Origin: JBBROS01 sp965213845
GTDB lineage: Bacteria; Pseudomonadota; Alphaproteobacteria; Acetobacterales; Acetobacteraceae
Direction of reading: 5' to 3'
NCBI GenBank assembly: GCA_965213845.1
Contig: CBDCAI010000003.1
Location: 310,001 to 374,000 of the forward strand
DNA length: 64,000 nt
Part shown: positions 1-9,312 of the stretch, in pieces
Layout of the letters: each line of letters begins with the position of its first letter
How positions within the stretch are numbered: position 1 is the stretch's first letter
Program-made: the position numbers and the translations under genes
Notes under the pieces: generated by a model
Seen by the model: only the letters and a program-made list of their open reading frames with translations
The model's database searches: none
What the model was told of the DNA's origin: nothing

Positions 1-978
1 CTCCCCGGTGCCGGCATAGATGCCGAACAGGCCGGTATCCAGGAACGGCGCGGTGAACGAGTAGATCGAGTAGACCAGCCCCCGCTTCTCCCGGATTTCC
101 TGGAACAGGCGGCTCGACATGCCGCCGCCGAGCAGCGTGCTCAACAGCAGCGCCGGGTAGTAGTCGGTGTCGCCGTACGGCACGGAGGGGAAGCCCAGCA
201 CGATGTGTACCTGGTCCAGGTCACGGTCCTCGCGGAACTCCCCACCCTGGTACAGCCCCGGCTCGAACGCGGGAGGCCGCTCGCTCGGCAGGTCCGCGAA
301 GTGCGTCCGCACCAGACCCACCACCGTCTCGTGCTGCAGGTTCCCCGCCGCGGCGACCACCACGTTCGACCCGGCGTAATGCCGATGCATGTACTGCGTC
401 AGCTGCCCCCGCTCCATCGTCTTGATCCCGTCCTCCGTCCCCAGCGTCGGCCGCCCCATCGGCTGGCTCGGGAACGCCGTCTCCTGGAAGCGGTCGAAGA
501 TGATGTCGTCCGGTGTGTCGTTCGCCTGGCCGATCTCCTGCAGGATCACCCCCCGCTCCCGCTCCAGCTCCTCGGGCGCGAAGGTGCTGTGCGTCAGGAT
601 GTCGCCGATGATATCGGCCCCCAGCGGCAGATCCTCCTTCAGCAGCTTCACGTAATACGCCGTCTGCTCCCGCGCGGTGTAGGCGTTGATGTGCCCGCCC
701 ACGTTCTCGATCTCCTCCGCGATCGCCGAGGCGGACCGGCGTTCCGTCCCCTTGAACGCCATATGCTCCAGGAAGTGCGAGGCCCCGTTCTCCGCCGCCG
801 TCTCGTTGCGCGTCCCGCTCGCGACATAGGCGCCGAGCGACACCGTCTCGACCCGGTCCATCGTCTCCGTGACGACCATCAGGCCGGACGGCAGCGTCGT
901 CACCCGCACGGCCCCATACTGGACCGTCCCCTCGGTGGCACCCGTCTCGGCGGTCCGGTTCTCTGCGGCAACGGTCAT
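1..978 (-). CDS. M16 family zinc metallopeptidase (processing-peptidase-like), 3' end cut off by the window
   Basis: The first 326 codons of an M16 (pitrilysin/mitochondrial processing peptidase-like) protease are present; the C-terminal part lies outside the window. The inverted zinc motif HxxEH is visible as HFLEH at residues 68-72, followed by the family-typical GGHINAYT segment and an ERGVILQE helix carrying the third zinc ligand. A GGGMSSRLF segment typical of bacterial MPP-beta-like proteins is also present. There is no signal peptide, so it is probably cytoplasmic. Its ATG overlaps the thrC stop codon (ATGA at 975-978), so it is translationally coupled to thrC, an arrangement I know from related alphaproteobacteria. 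Family is sure; the substrate is unknown. Confidence 0.93.
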   Translation of the reverse strand, partial: MTVAAENRTAETGATEGTVQYGAVRVTTLPSGLMVVTETMDRVETVSLGAYVASGTRNETAAENGASHFLEHMAFKGTERRSASAIAEEIENVGGHINAYTAREQTAYYVKLLKEDLPLGADIIGDILTHSTFAPEELERERGVILQEIGQANDTPDDIIFDRFQETAFPSQPMGRPTLGTEDGIKTMERGQLTQYMHRHYAGSNVVVAAAGNLQHETVVGLVRTHFADLPSERPPAFEPGLYQGGEFREDRDLDQVHIVLGFPSVPYGDTDYYPALLLSTLLGGGMSSRLFQEIREKRGLVYSIYSFTAPFLDTGLFGIYAGTGE

Positions 979-2372
979 GCGGCGTTCCTCGAGCTGAAGG
1001 CGCGGACCCGGGCCTGAATGGCATGCAGGTCGCGGGGCGCCGTGGTGAAGTGTTCGTCACGCTCATATAGGTCGGCCAGGCGCGGCGGCAGAGGGGGCCG
1101 CAGCCCCGTCGCCTGTTCCATCGCGTCCGGGAACTTCGCCGGGTGCGCCGTCGCGGCGGCGATCGTCGGCACGTGCGGGCAAGGGTCCGCCCGCGCCGCA
1201 GCGATCCCAATCGCCGTATGCGGGTCCGCGAGGTAGCCCTGCGCGAACAGCCGCCGGATCTCGGCCGTGGTGCCCGCATCGTCCAGCCGGAAGCCATGGA
1301 ACAACGTCCGCGCCCGGTGCCAGGCACTCTCCGGCACCTCCATCGAGCCTGTCGCGCGGAAGCGCAGCATCGTCTCGGCCGTCGCGACCGGGTTCCGGTC
1401 CAGCAGCTCGAACAGCAGGCGCTCGAAGTTGCTGCTCACCTGAATATCCATGCTCGGCGACAGGCTCGGCTCCACCGCAGCCATCCGCATGTCGTTGGAC
1501 GCAAGGAACCGCGCCAGGATGTCGTTGCGGTTGCTGCCGACGATCAGCCGCGCGATCGGCACCCCCATCCGGCGGGCCGACCAGGCGGCCAGCACGTTGC
1601 CGAAGTTGCCGGTCGGCACGCTGAACGCCACCTCCCGGTCCGGGCAGCCCAGCGCCAGCGCCGAGGCCACGTAATAGGGGATCTGGGCCGCCACCCGCGC
1701 CCAGTTGATGCTGTTCACCGCCGAAAGGTTCAGCGCCTGCCGGAACGGCGCATCGGCGAACATCGCCTTCACCAGGTCCTGGCAGTCGTCGAACGTGCCC
1801 TCCACCGCGATGTTGGCGATGTTGGGGCTGTCCACCGTCGTCATCTGCCGCCGCTGCACCTCGCTGGTGCGGCCCAGCGGATGCAGGATCACCACATCCA
1901 GCTGCGCGCGGTCGCGGAACGCCTCGATGGCCGCCGACCCCGTGTCGCCCGACGTCGCCGCCACGATCGTCACCCGCCGCCCCTGCCCGGCCAGCACATG
2001 GTCGAACATGCGCCCCAGCAGCTGCATGGCCATGTCCTTGAACGCCAGCGTCGGGCCGTGGAACAGCTCCAGCGCGAAGATGCCGGTCTCCAGCTGCACC
2101 AGGGGCGCCACGGCCGGGTTGCCGAACCCGGCATAGGCCGCCCGGCACATCGGCAGCAGCGCCGCCGCCGGGATGGCGTCCCCCACGAACGGCTGCAGGA
2201 CCCGTGCCGCCAGCTCCGCATAGGGCAGCCCGCGCATCGCCCGCAGGTCGGCGGCCGAGAAGTGCGGCCACTCCGCAGGCATGTACAGCCCGCCATCCTC
2301 CGCCAGCCCCGCCAGCAGCACGCCGGCGAAGTCCCGCACCGGCGCCTGGCCGCGCGTCGAGACGTATCGCAT
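975..2372 (-). CDS. thrC: Threonine synthase
   Basis: A 465-residue threonine synthase, the PLP enzyme that converts O-phosphohomoserine to threonine in the cytoplasm. The start MRYVSTRGQAP is typical of the long bacterial ThrC class. The PLP lysine sits in the motif GPTLAFKDMAMQ, and ATSGDTGSA forms the phosphate-binding loop. The frame stays open upstream, but this ATG matches the family N-terminus. The gene lies 11 nt after a small acidic ORF and overlaps the M16 peptidase start by 4 nt, so the three minus-strand genes probably form one operon. Confidence 0.97.
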   Translation of the reverse strand: MRYVSTRGQAPVRDFAGVLLAGLAEDGGLYMPAEWPHFSAADLRAMRGLPYAELAARVLQPFVGDAIPAAALLPMCRAAYAGFGNPAVAPLVQLETGIFALELFHGPTLAFKDMAMQLLGRMFDHVLAGQGRRVTIVAATSGDTGSAAIEAFRDRAQLDVVILHPLGRTSEVQRRQMTTVDSPNIANIAVEGTFDDCQDLVKAMFADAPFRQALNLSAVNSINWARVAAQIPYYVASALALGCPDREVAFSVPTGNFGNVLAAWSARRMGVPIARLIVGSNRNDILARFLASNDMRMAAVEPSLSPSMDIQVSSNFERLLFELLDRNPVATAETMLRFRATGSMEVPESAWHRARTLFHGFRLDDAGTTAEIRRLFAQGYLADPHTAIGIAAARADPCPHVPTIAAATAHPAKFPDAMEQATGLRPPLPPRLADLYERDEHFTTAPRDLHAIQARVRAFSSRNAA

Positions 2373-2383
2373 GGGAAGCCCGG

Positions 2384-2689
2384 TCAGGCCTTCTTGTCCC
2401 CGGGCTTCTCCTCGTCGGCACCCTCCTCCGCAGGCTCCTCGTCCTCGTCCTCGTCGTCGTCCTCCTCCTGGCTCTCGTACCATTCCAGGACGTCGTCGTG
2501 GAAATCCGGGTCGTTCAGCAGGCGCATCGCCAACGCCACCGCGATCTCGTACGGCTCCGGGATATCCGTCGCACCATCCGGCAGCTCCGTCGCCGGGACC
2601 ACCCGGACGGTCATGGACCCCTCCTCCTCGCCGACGACCAGCGCCACTTCGTTCGCGTCGAGCTCCACCACACGGGCATGACCGGACAT
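2384..2689 (-). CDS. Small acidic hypothetical protein upstream of thrC
   Basis: A 101-residue protein starting MSGHARVVELDANE; an AGGAGA ribosome-binding site about 6 nt upstream favours this ATG over a longer frame. The N-terminal two thirds look globular and mixed alpha/beta (VVELDANEVALVVGEE, then an IPEPYEIAVALAMRLL helix). The last 30 or so residues are an extremely acidic tail with runs of D and E ending in KPGDKKA. No motif is recognised and no function is assigned. It ends 11 nt before thrC and is probably cotranscribed with it. Confidence 0.72.
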   Translation of the reverse strand: MSGHARVVELDANEVALVVGEEEGSMTVRVVPATELPDGATDIPEPYEIAVALAMRLLNDPDFHDDVLEWYESQEEDDDEDEDEEPAEEGADEEKPGDKKA

Positions 2690-2803
2690 CGCATCTCTCC
2701 TGACAGATGGCGCACGCGTAGCAAGCCCGGCCAAACGGGGCCAGGGGGCATCGCGCATGACGGCACGGCGGCATGGGCCCCCACCGGGCAGCCCGGCCGC
2801 CCG

Positions 2804-3961
2804 TCACGCCGCGCTGGCCAGCCCCTCCGAGGCCAGCGTCCAGACCTGGCGCAGCGGGATCTCGGAGCGGACCGCCGGCGGAAGCTGGGAATACTGCTCC
2901 TCGACCGAGCGCACGACGTCTTCCGCGTCCCACAGCCGCAGCCGGAAATAGGCGCTCGCCGCCTCGGACCGCACCGCCTGGTTGAAGCCGCCCCAGCCCA
3001 CCAGAAGGCCGTGATCCGCCTGGAACCGCCCCATCACCCCCGCCAACTCGCGCAGCACCCGGACATCCACCTTCGCATCCTGGGACTTCACCTGCACCAT
3101 CAGCCGCGGCGCCCCGAAGCCCAGCGCGTCCCGGCTCGCCAGGATGTCCACCCCGCCATCCGGACCCGGCGGCTGCACCTGCACGGTGTAGCCCTGTGCC
3201 CGCAGCAGCGCGCCCACCAGCTCGGCCAGCTGATGGCCCTTGAACTTCTGTGCGATCCGCTCCCGGATCATGTGATTCGACCGCGTCTCAAAGTCCGCCA
3301 TCGTCAGCGGCACCGGGCTGCCGGCCGCCACCCGGAGGTTGGAGCCACCCCGCGTCCGGACCGCCGGCACCACTCCCATCCGCGGCTGATCCAGCCGAGC
3401 CGGCGCGAACCCACTCTGCGCCACACCCGTCTGCACCACACCCGTCCGCACCACCGCGCCGCGGAGGATGTCTGGCGGCGCCCAGCTCCCCTCGTGCAGC
3501 ATCGTTCGGACCCGCAACTCCGCTTCGTTGCGCACGATCCGGCACACCGTCGCGAAGGCGCCGAACGAGTACAGCATATCAGGGTCGAAGGCGCTGCGCG
3601 GGATCTGCGCCAGCCATTCCACGGGCCGTGTGTGCTGACCCTCGTCCAGCAGGTCGGTGCGATAGGCATATCCCCCCGCCACCCGGCCGACCGCGATCGT
3701 CGACCGGGCTTTCAACGGCAATGCCACCAGGTCGCCCACCTGCATGGTGTCCAGCAGCGGCCAAAGCTGGCTCGACCAGTTGATCAGCGTGCGCATCCGC
3801 TCCGCCGGATAGGTCGCCCGCAGCAGCGCCTGCAGGGCGTCGCGGCTTCCGCATGCGCCCAGGTCGGGCAGCTCCTCCCACCCCACCAGCGCCGCGCCAT
3901 GCGCGAGGGCGCACTGCTCCTTTTCTCCGGCCTTCCCGGCCCGGACCAACCATAAGGTCAT
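2804..3961 (-). CDS. Mrr-like restriction endonuclease (PD-(D/E)XK nuclease)
   Basis: A 385-residue protein with a C-terminal restriction endonuclease/Mrr-type catalytic domain. GPDGGVDILASRD supplies the acidic residue and VQVKSQ is the D/E-x-K part; both follow the usual helix AELVGALLRAQGYTV. Mrr-type enzymes cut modified or foreign DNA. The N-terminal half is a separate domain without a recognised motif. The two are joined by a linker containing a five-residue repeat (VRTGV, VQTGV, AQSGF) encoded by a 15-nt tandem duplication at 3422-3451. The ATG at 3961 is preceded by an AAGGGGG ribosome-binding site. No methylase or specificity gene is adjacent, so it stands alone. Confidence 0.85.
   Translation of the reverse strand: MTLWLVRAGKAGEKEQCALAHGAALVGWEELPDLGACGSRDALQALLRATYPAERMRTLINWSSQLWPLLDTMQVGDLVALPLKARSTIAVGRVAGGYAYRTDLLDEGQHTRPVEWLAQIPRSAFDPDMLYSFGAFATVCRIVRNEAELRVRTMLHEGSWAPPDILRGAVVRTGVVQTGVAQSGFAPARLDQPRMGVVPAVRTRGGSNLRVAAGSPVPLTMADFETRSNHMIRERIAQKFKGHQLAELVGALLRAQGYTVQVQPPGPDGGVDILASRDALGFGAPRLMVQVKSQDAKVDVRVLRELAGVMGRFQADHGLLVGWGGFNQAVRSEAASAYFRLRLWDAEDVVRSVEEQYSQLPPAVRSEIPLRQVWTLASEGLASAA
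3422..3451. repeat. 15-bp tandem duplication inside the Mrr-like gene
   Basis: Two copies of a 15-nt unit (CACACCCGTCTGCAC, then the same with one T-to-C change) lie back to back. They are in frame and encode a VQTGV/VRTGV pentapeptide repeat in the interdomain linker of the endonuclease. Confidence 0.8.
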
Positions 3962-4402
3962 GCGACGAGGCCCCCTTGCTTGCTCTTCAGGGCCAGATCG
4001 GATTTCGATACTCCACGCTGTTTGCCACACATTGGATCACCTCAGGGATTGCGACTCAATAGCGAAGACAATCTAGAAAATAGAGACTGGTATTACTTTC
4101 CATTGTCTCCGCCTTACTTGCTTAGGGGCATTACCCCCGGGCCCGCATTCATGAACCGAAACGAATTGCCTGGTTTCGTCAGTTTCAGCCAAGCAGACCC
4201 GACAAAACCCGACGCCGCCCTCACATCCCTCACGCCAGCGCGAGCCAGCAACCGATTGTGACAAGCGCCCCGCGTCCAACTTGAGCTTGCAGGACACCTG
4301 CGCGGAGGCAATGTCGTTGAGCGCGCCCAGGCCTCCCTGGAACACTCCCCCGCAGGGTGGTAGCCTTGCGCCACGCGACGCAGAGCGCCCCAGGGGAAAC
4401 GT
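3962..4402. other. Intergenic region between divergent Mrr-like and ABC importer genes
   Basis: About 440 bp with no convincing gene. Positions about 4020-4130 are strikingly AT-richer than the rest of the window, as expected for the divergent promoters this gap must contain. I could not pick a single good -35/-10 pair. A perfect 6-bp inverted repeat CGAAAC/GTTTCG with a 10-nt spacer (4157-4178) could be an operator. A short GGGG/CCCC hairpin lies near 4125-4137. Open frames across this gap have no protein-like composition. Confidence 0.6.
4157..4178. promoter_or_regulatory. Possible operator: inverted repeat CGAAAC-N10-GTTTCG
   Basis: A perfect 6-bp inverted repeat lies in the AT-richer gap about 225 nt upstream of the Fe3+-type ABC importer operon. 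The half-site spacing fits a dimeric regulator, but no known consensus is matched, so this is only a candidate. Confidence 0.25.
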
Positions 4403-6172
4403 ATGGACATGCAGGCCGCCCTGCCGCCCGAGCCTACGATGTCGCGCCGGCGCCGCGGCCGCCCGGCCATCCTGGCCTGGGCCTGGAGCGCTTTGTTGCT
4501 CGCCGTGCTCGGCTTCCTCGTCGTCTACCCCGTCGTCATGCTGCTGCTTGGCGCCCTCGGCACCGCCGACCCGGTGGTGGACGGCATCACCCTGAAGGGC
4601 CTGTCCTTCCGGAACTTCACCGCGGTGCTCGGCAACGAGAACGTGCACGCCGCCCTCGCCAACTCACTCGTCGCGTGCAGCGGCGGCACCGCCATGGCCG
4701 TGCTCGTCGGACTCGCCTTCGCCTGGATCACCGTCCGCACCGATACGCCCTGCAAGTCCCTCATCGCCGCCGCCGGCATGCTGCCCTTGTTCGTCCCGCC
4801 GCTCGTCGGCGGCGTCGCCTGGGCCATCCTCGGCTCCCCCAAGACCGGCCTGCTCAACACCATCGCCGCCAAGGCCGGGATCCCCTGGCGCATCGACCTC
4901 TATTCCATGCCCGGCATCATCTTCGTCTTCGGCATGTACTACGCCCCCTACGTCTACATGTTCACCTCCTCCGCGCTGAAGAACATGGACCCGGCGCTCG
5001 AGGAAGCGGCCGAGATGTCGGGCGCCGGGCCCGTCCGCACCCTGCTGACCGTGACCTTCCCGCTCATCCTGCCGGCCATCGTCTCCGGCATGCTGCTGAG
5101 CTTCATCGTCATGCTGGGCATCTACGGCATCCCCGCGGTGCTCGGCACGCCCGCCAAGATCCCGGTCCTGACCACCTATATCTACACCCTCACCGCCTGG
5201 TCGCCGCCGCTCTACAACACCGCCGCCGCCGTCGCGATCCTGCTGATGGTCGTCACCGGCGCACTGGTTTGGCTGCAGAACCGCGTCATCGCCGGGCGCA
5301 GCTACACCACGGTCGCCGGCAAGGCCTTCCGCCCCCGCGCCCTCCGCCTCGGCCCCTGGCGCTGGCTCACCCTCGGCTTCGCGATCCTCTATCTGTTCAT
5401 CGTCGTCATCCTGCCGTCGCTCGCCCTGATCGTCGCCGCACTCCGCAAGTTCCTGTTCGTCCGCGACCTCGCGAGCCTGTTCGACCCCAGCCAGTACAGC
5501 CTGATCCACTTCGACCGCCTGCTGTCCAACCCGCAGACCACCGCCGCCCTGGTCAACACGCTGGAGGTCGGGCTCGCCACCGCGGCCGTTGGCGGCATCC
5601 TCGCCTTCGCCATCGGCTACACCGTCGTGCGCAGCCGGGCACCGGGCCGCCGCCTGGTCGACATGGTCTCCACCGTGCCCGTCGCCATCCCGGGCCTCGT
5701 CATCGGCGTCGCCTATCTCTGGGCCTGGATCGGCCTGCCCGGCGGGCTCTATGGCACCATCTGGATCCTCGCGCTGGCCTTCGTCGCCCGCTTCATCCCG
5801 GATACCGTGAAGGCGCTCAGCACCAGCCTCATGCAGATCCACCGCGAGCTGGAGGAGGCCGCATGGATCAGCGGACGCTCCACCCTGTCCACCATCACCA
5901 CGATCGTGCTCCCGCTCGCCCGCCCGGGCGTCGTCGCAGCCATGACCCTGCTGTTCATCCTCAGCACCCGCGAACTCGGTTCCTCGCTGTTCCTCTATTC
6001 CACCGGCTCCATGGTGATGTCGGTCCAGCTTTTGCAGTACTACGACGGCGGCAACATGAGCATCACCGCCGCCTACAGCCTGGTCCAGATGGTCCTGCTC
6101 GGCGGCGCCATCGGCATCGGCCAGCTGCTCACCCGCGGGCTCGCCCCCGCCACCGTCGGCCGCGCCGGCTGA
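4403..6172 (+). CDS. ABC transporter permease, Fe3+/AfuB-type with two fused permease domains
   Basis: A 589-residue inner-membrane permease with about 12 hydrophobic segments. It is a tandem fusion of two binding-protein-dependent transport domains. Both EAA loops that contact the ATPase are visible: EEAAEMSGAGPVRT in the first half and EEAAWISGRSTLST in the second. This layout is typical of Fe3+ (SfuB/FbpB) and related organic-anion importers. The ribosome-binding site AGGGGAAA precedes the ATG. It is the first gene of a permease, binding protein, ATPase operon. The iron assignment comes from family similarity; other substrates of the same class, such as 2-aminoethylphosphonate, are possible. 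Confidence 0.92.
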   Translation: MDMQAALPPEPTMSRRRRGRPAILAWAWSALLLAVLGFLVVYPVVMLLLGALGTADPVVDGITLKGLSFRNFTAVLGNENVHAALANSLVACSGGTAMAVLVGLAFAWITVRTDTPCKSLIAAAGMLPLFVPPLVGGVAWAILGSPKTGLLNTIAAKAGIPWRIDLYSMPGIIFVFGMYYAPYVYMFTSSALKNMDPALEEAAEMSGAGPVRTLLTVTFPLILPAIVSGMLLSFIVMLGIYGIPAVLGTPAKIPVLTTYIYTLTAWSPPLYNTAAAVAILLMVVTGALVWLQNRVIAGRSYTTVAGKAFRPRALRLGPWRWLTLGFAILYLFIVVILPSLALIVAALRKFLFVRDLASLFDPSQYSLIHFDRLLSNPQTTAALVNTLEVGLATAAVGGILAFAIGYTVVRSRAPGRRLVDMVSTVPVAIPGLVIGVAYLWAWIGLPGGLYGTIWILALAFVARFIPDTVKALSTSLMQIHRELEEAAWISGRSTLSTITTIVLPLARPGVVAAMTLLFILSTRELGSSLFLYSTGSMVMSVQLLQYYDGGNMSITAAYSLVQMVLLGGAIGIGQLLTRGLAPATVGRAG

Positions 6173-6198
6173 ACCCGATCCTACGAACGGAGGACTTC

Positions 6199-7233
6199 AT
6201 GCCCACTCGACGCCATATCCTCACCGCCGCCGCCGCCCTGGCCGCCACCGCCGCCCGCCCGAACGCCGCCGCCGCCGCCTACGACCCGCCCGGCAGCCTG
6301 ATCGACGCCGCCCGCAAGGAGGCCCGCGTTATCATGTACACCGCCAGCTTCACCGAGGTGGAGCAGGAGACCGCGGCCGCCTTCAACAAGCGCTTCCCCT
6401 TCGTCAAGCTCGAGATCATCCGCGCGTCCGGCGGGCAGCTCATCACCCGCGTCCGCAACGAGGCCGCTGCCGGCAAGCTCGTCGCCGACATCGTCGACCA
6501 CTCGGACCGCGGCCTCATGCGCCCCATCGACGACCTGTTCATCGACTACGCCCCGCCCAACGCCGCCGACTACCTCCCGTCCAGCCAGCTCTCCCGCAAG
6601 CTGTGGCCCCGAATCACCCCGGTCTGGTGCATCGCCTACAACACCGAGCTGACCAAGACCGTGCCCAAGTCGTGGAACGACCTCACCAACGCCCAGGCCT
6701 ACCCGCCCGGCGCCATCGGCGAGGTCATCGCCCCCTCCGGCGGCACGACCTGGACCCGCATCCTGTTCGAGCGCCAGGTCCTGGGCGACGACTACTGGGC
6801 CCGCCAGGCCGCCACCAAACCCACCCTCTATCCCTCGAGCGGCCCCGCCTCCGACGCCGTCATCCGCGGCGAGGTCCAGCTTGCACCCGTCATCCGCAAC
6901 GTCATCTTCCCCAAGCAGAAGGACGGCGCGCCGGTCGAGACGGTCTTCCCCACCGAGGGCATCCCCGTGAACCCCTATGCCTGCGGCATTCCCAAGGCCT
7001 CCACCCGGCCCAACGCCGCCCGCCTGTTCCTCGACTGGTGCCTGTCGGCCGAGGGCCAGACCTTCACCATGACCGAACAGGGCAACCTCACCTCGCTCAA
7101 GACGCCCCCGGTCCAGCTCGCCGGGTTCGACCCGAAGATCCACAAGATCTGGCTGCCCGAGACCAAGCCGTTCGAGGAGCTGCACGACGCCTGGACCGAG
7201 GAGTGGAACAAGACCTACGGATACCGCCAGTAG
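6199..7233 (+). CDS. Periplasmic substrate-binding protein of the Fe3+-type ABC importer
   Basis: A 344-residue extracellular solute-binding protein. It begins MPTRRHILTAAAALAAT and ends its signal near AAAAAYDPP; the twin arginine suggests Tat export. The ribosome-binding site CGGAGGA lies 5 nt upstream. The body has the family-1/Fe3+-type layout: DAARKEARVIMYTASF, then ADIVDHSD, then PVWCIAYNTEL, and a late GNLTSLKTPP segment. It lies 26 nt after the permease gene and 1 nt before the ATPase gene, so it serves that importer. The ligand cannot be read from the sequence. Confidence 0.9.
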   Translation: MPTRRHILTAAAALAATAARPNAAAAAYDPPGSLIDAARKEARVIMYTASFTEVEQETAAAFNKRFPFVKLEIIRASGGQLITRVRNEAAAGKLVADIVDHSDRGLMRPIDDLFIDYAPPNAADYLPSSQLSRKLWPRITPVWCIAYNTELTKTVPKSWNDLTNAQAYPPGAIGEVIAPSGGTTWTRILFERQVLGDDYWARQAATKPTLYPSSGPASDAVIRGEVQLAPVIRNVIFPKQKDGAPVETVFPTEGIPVNPYACGIPKASTRPNAARLFLDWCLSAEGQTFTMTEQGNLTSLKTPPVQLAGFDPKIHKIWLPETKPFEELHDAWTEEWNKTYGYRQ

Positions 7234-7234
7234 C

Positions 7235-8338
7235 ATGTCTGCCGAGCTGCAGGTCGACCGCCTCCGGAAGGAATACGTCCCGGCCGGCTCCACCGGGCTC
7301 CGCCCTGCCGTGGACGATGTCAGCTTCACCATCGCCGCCGGCGAGATCGTGGTGCTGCTCGGCCCCTCCGGCTGCGGCAAGACCACCACGCTGCGCTGCG
7401 TCGCCGGGCTGGAACATCCGACCGGCGGCGCCATCCGCATCGCGGGCCAGGTCATCTCCGACCCGGCCCGCGGCATCCTGGTCCCGCCCCGCGCCCGCAA
7501 CTTCGGCATGGTGTTCCAGTCCTATGCCGTCTGGCCGCACATGACCGTGCGGCAGAACGTCGCCTACCCGCTGAAGAACCGCGGCCTCGACCGCCCCACC
7601 CGGGAACGCATGGTCGCCGAGGCGCTCGACCTGGTGGCCCTGACCCCCTACGCCGACCGTCCCGTCACCGCCCTGTCCGGCGGGCAGATGCAGCGCGTCG
7701 CCCTCGCGCGCAGCATGGTCTACCGCCCACGGCTGCTGCTGCTGGACGAGCCGCTGTCGAACCTCGACGCCCAGCTCCGCCTTCGCCTCCGCGACGACCT
7801 GCGCCGCATCGTCAAGGCGGCCGGCCTCACCGCGCTGTATGTCACGCACGACCAGGCGGAGGCCGTCGTGCTCGGCGACCGCATCGGCGTGATGCGCGAC
7901 GGCCGCCTGCTTCAGCTCAGCACCGCCACCGAGCTGTACAACGCCCCCGCCGATCCCTTCGTCGCCAGCTTCACCGGCGCATCCAACCGCATCGAGGGGC
8001 GCCTGCGCGACCAGGACGCAGGCTTCGGCACTGTCGAGGCCACGACCGGCCAGCTGCTGCAGGCCCGCATCTTCGGCAGCGTCGCCCCGGGCGCCCCCGT
8101 CAGCGTCATGGTTCGCCCCGAGAACGTCGTCCTCGGCAGTGCCGAGGGCGGCACCCAGCCAGGCATCCAGGGCCGGGTGATCCTGGCCCACTACCAGGGC
8201 GTCCAGACCGTCTACGCGCTCGACGTCCTCGGCACCCGCATCGAGGCCGTCGAGATGGGCACCGCCCCCCGCTATGCCGAGGGCCAGGACATCCCCGTCC
8301 GCCTTCCGCCGGAACAGTGCATGGCCTACGCGGCATGA
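7235..8338 (+). CDS. ABC transporter ATP-binding protein with TOBE domain
   Basis: A 367-residue ATPase energising the upstream importer. It shows Walker A GPSGCGKTT, Q-loop VFQSYAVWPH, signature LSGGQMQRVALARS, Walker B LLLLDEPLSNLD and the switch histidine in VTHDQAEA. The last 120 residues form a TOBE-type regulatory domain (VMVRPENVVL), as in the Fe3+/spermidine/maltose ATPase group. Its ATG begins 1 nt after the binding-protein stop codon. Its own stop overlaps the next gene's ATG (ATGA at 8335-8338), showing tight operon packing. Confidence 0.96.
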   Translation: MSAELQVDRLRKEYVPAGSTGLRPAVDDVSFTIAAGEIVVLLGPSGCGKTTTLRCVAGLEHPTGGAIRIAGQVISDPARGILVPPRARNFGMVFQSYAVWPHMTVRQNVAYPLKNRGLDRPTRERMVAEALDLVALTPYADRPVTALSGGQMQRVALARSMVYRPRLLLLDEPLSNLDAQLRLRLRDDLRRIVKAAGLTALYVTHDQAEAVVLGDRIGVMRDGRLLQLSTATELYNAPADPFVASFTGASNRIEGRLRDQDAGFGTVEATTGQLLQARIFGSVAPGAPVSVMVRPENVVLGSAEGGTQPGIQGRVILAHYQGVQTVYALDVLGTRIEAVEMGTAPRYAEGQDIPVRLPPEQCMAYAA

Positions 8339-9231
8339 CCCCGCCCGACATCCGGGTCACGAGCGGCATCCGGTACGGCACCGCGCTGGTCGGCACGACG
8401 GACCCCCGCCCGCGCCCCTTGTTCCTGGACCGCTACGAACCCTCCGGCGAACCCGCCGCTGGCGCCCAACGCCGGCCCGCGCTGATCCTGGCCTTCGGCG
8501 GCGCGTTCCACCGCGGCTCCCGACAGGACGACACCGTGCACGACGCCGCCGGCCGCAACACCGCCATTTCCGAATACTGCGCCCGCTTCGCCCGCCGGGG
8601 CTTCGTCGCCTGCTCCATCGACTACCGCCTGGTGCCCGAGGACCCGGTGCCCGGCGACACCCCGGTCCTGTCCGACCCCGGCGCGGTCCCACGCTCCCGC
8701 GTCGACGTCGTCCGCGGCATCCTCGGCCTGCCCCCCGCCACGACGGACCAGCTGGCCCGCGGCATCGAGGCGGCTACCGACGACATGGCCGCCGCCTTCC
8801 GCTTCGTCGCAACCCAGGCCCCCGCCTGGCACATCGACCCGGCCCGCATCGCCATCGGCGGCTTCTCGGCCGGCGCCCGCATCGCGCTGAACGCCGCCTA
8901 TGCCGAGGGCATCGCTCCCGCCGCCGTCGTCGCCCTGTCGGGCTACATGGACACCGCCGACCTGGTCCGCCACGTCCGGCCCGGCGGCCCGCCCGCCCTG
9001 CTCGTCAGCAGCGAGAACGACCTCGACTACATCAGGGCCCAGGCCCCCGCCATGCTCGCCCACTTCCGCAAGGCCGGCATCCCCACCCGCGGCGCCACCG
9101 TGCCGGGCGCCACCCACTTCTATCCGGCCGAGGCCCCGGTCCACTGCGACGACGGCACGCGCGGCACCGTCGAACAGACGATGACCCGCTTCCTGGCCGA
9201 GCACCTGCACCACCCGACTGCATCCCACTAA
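8335..9231 (+). CDS. Alpha/beta hydrolase (esterase/lipase-like)
   Basis: A 298-residue serine hydrolase. The nucleophile elbow is GGFSAGARIA and the oxyanion-hole strand is AFGGAFHRGSR. A C-terminal histidine in PGATHFYPAE is the likely base. I chose MTPPDIRV because its ATG overlaps the ATPase stop codon by 4 nt; a start 18 nt upstream is possible but would lie inside the ATPase gene. No signal peptide is seen, so it is likely cytoplasmic and may process the imported substrate. The precise substrate is unknown. Confidence 0.85.
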   Translation: MTPPDIRVTSGIRYGTALVGTTDPRPRPLFLDRYEPSGEPAAGAQRRPALILAFGGAFHRGSRQDDTVHDAAGRNTAISEYCARFARRGFVACSIDYRLVPEDPVPGDTPVLSDPGAVPRSRVDVVRGILGLPPATTDQLARGIEAATDDMAAAFRFVATQAPAWHIDPARIAIGGFSAGARIALNAAYAEGIAPAAVVALSGYMDTADLVRHVRPGGPPALLVSSENDLDYIRAQAPAMLAHFRKAGIPTRGATVPGATHFYPAEAPVHCDDGTRGTVEQTMTRFLAEHLHHPTASH

Positions 9232-9312
9232 AGGTTTGACGCGCCGCCCCCGCGTCCAACATCCTGCGCCGGACCGAACCCCCGCCGCCGCCCTGCGCAG
9301 GACCCCGCCCCC

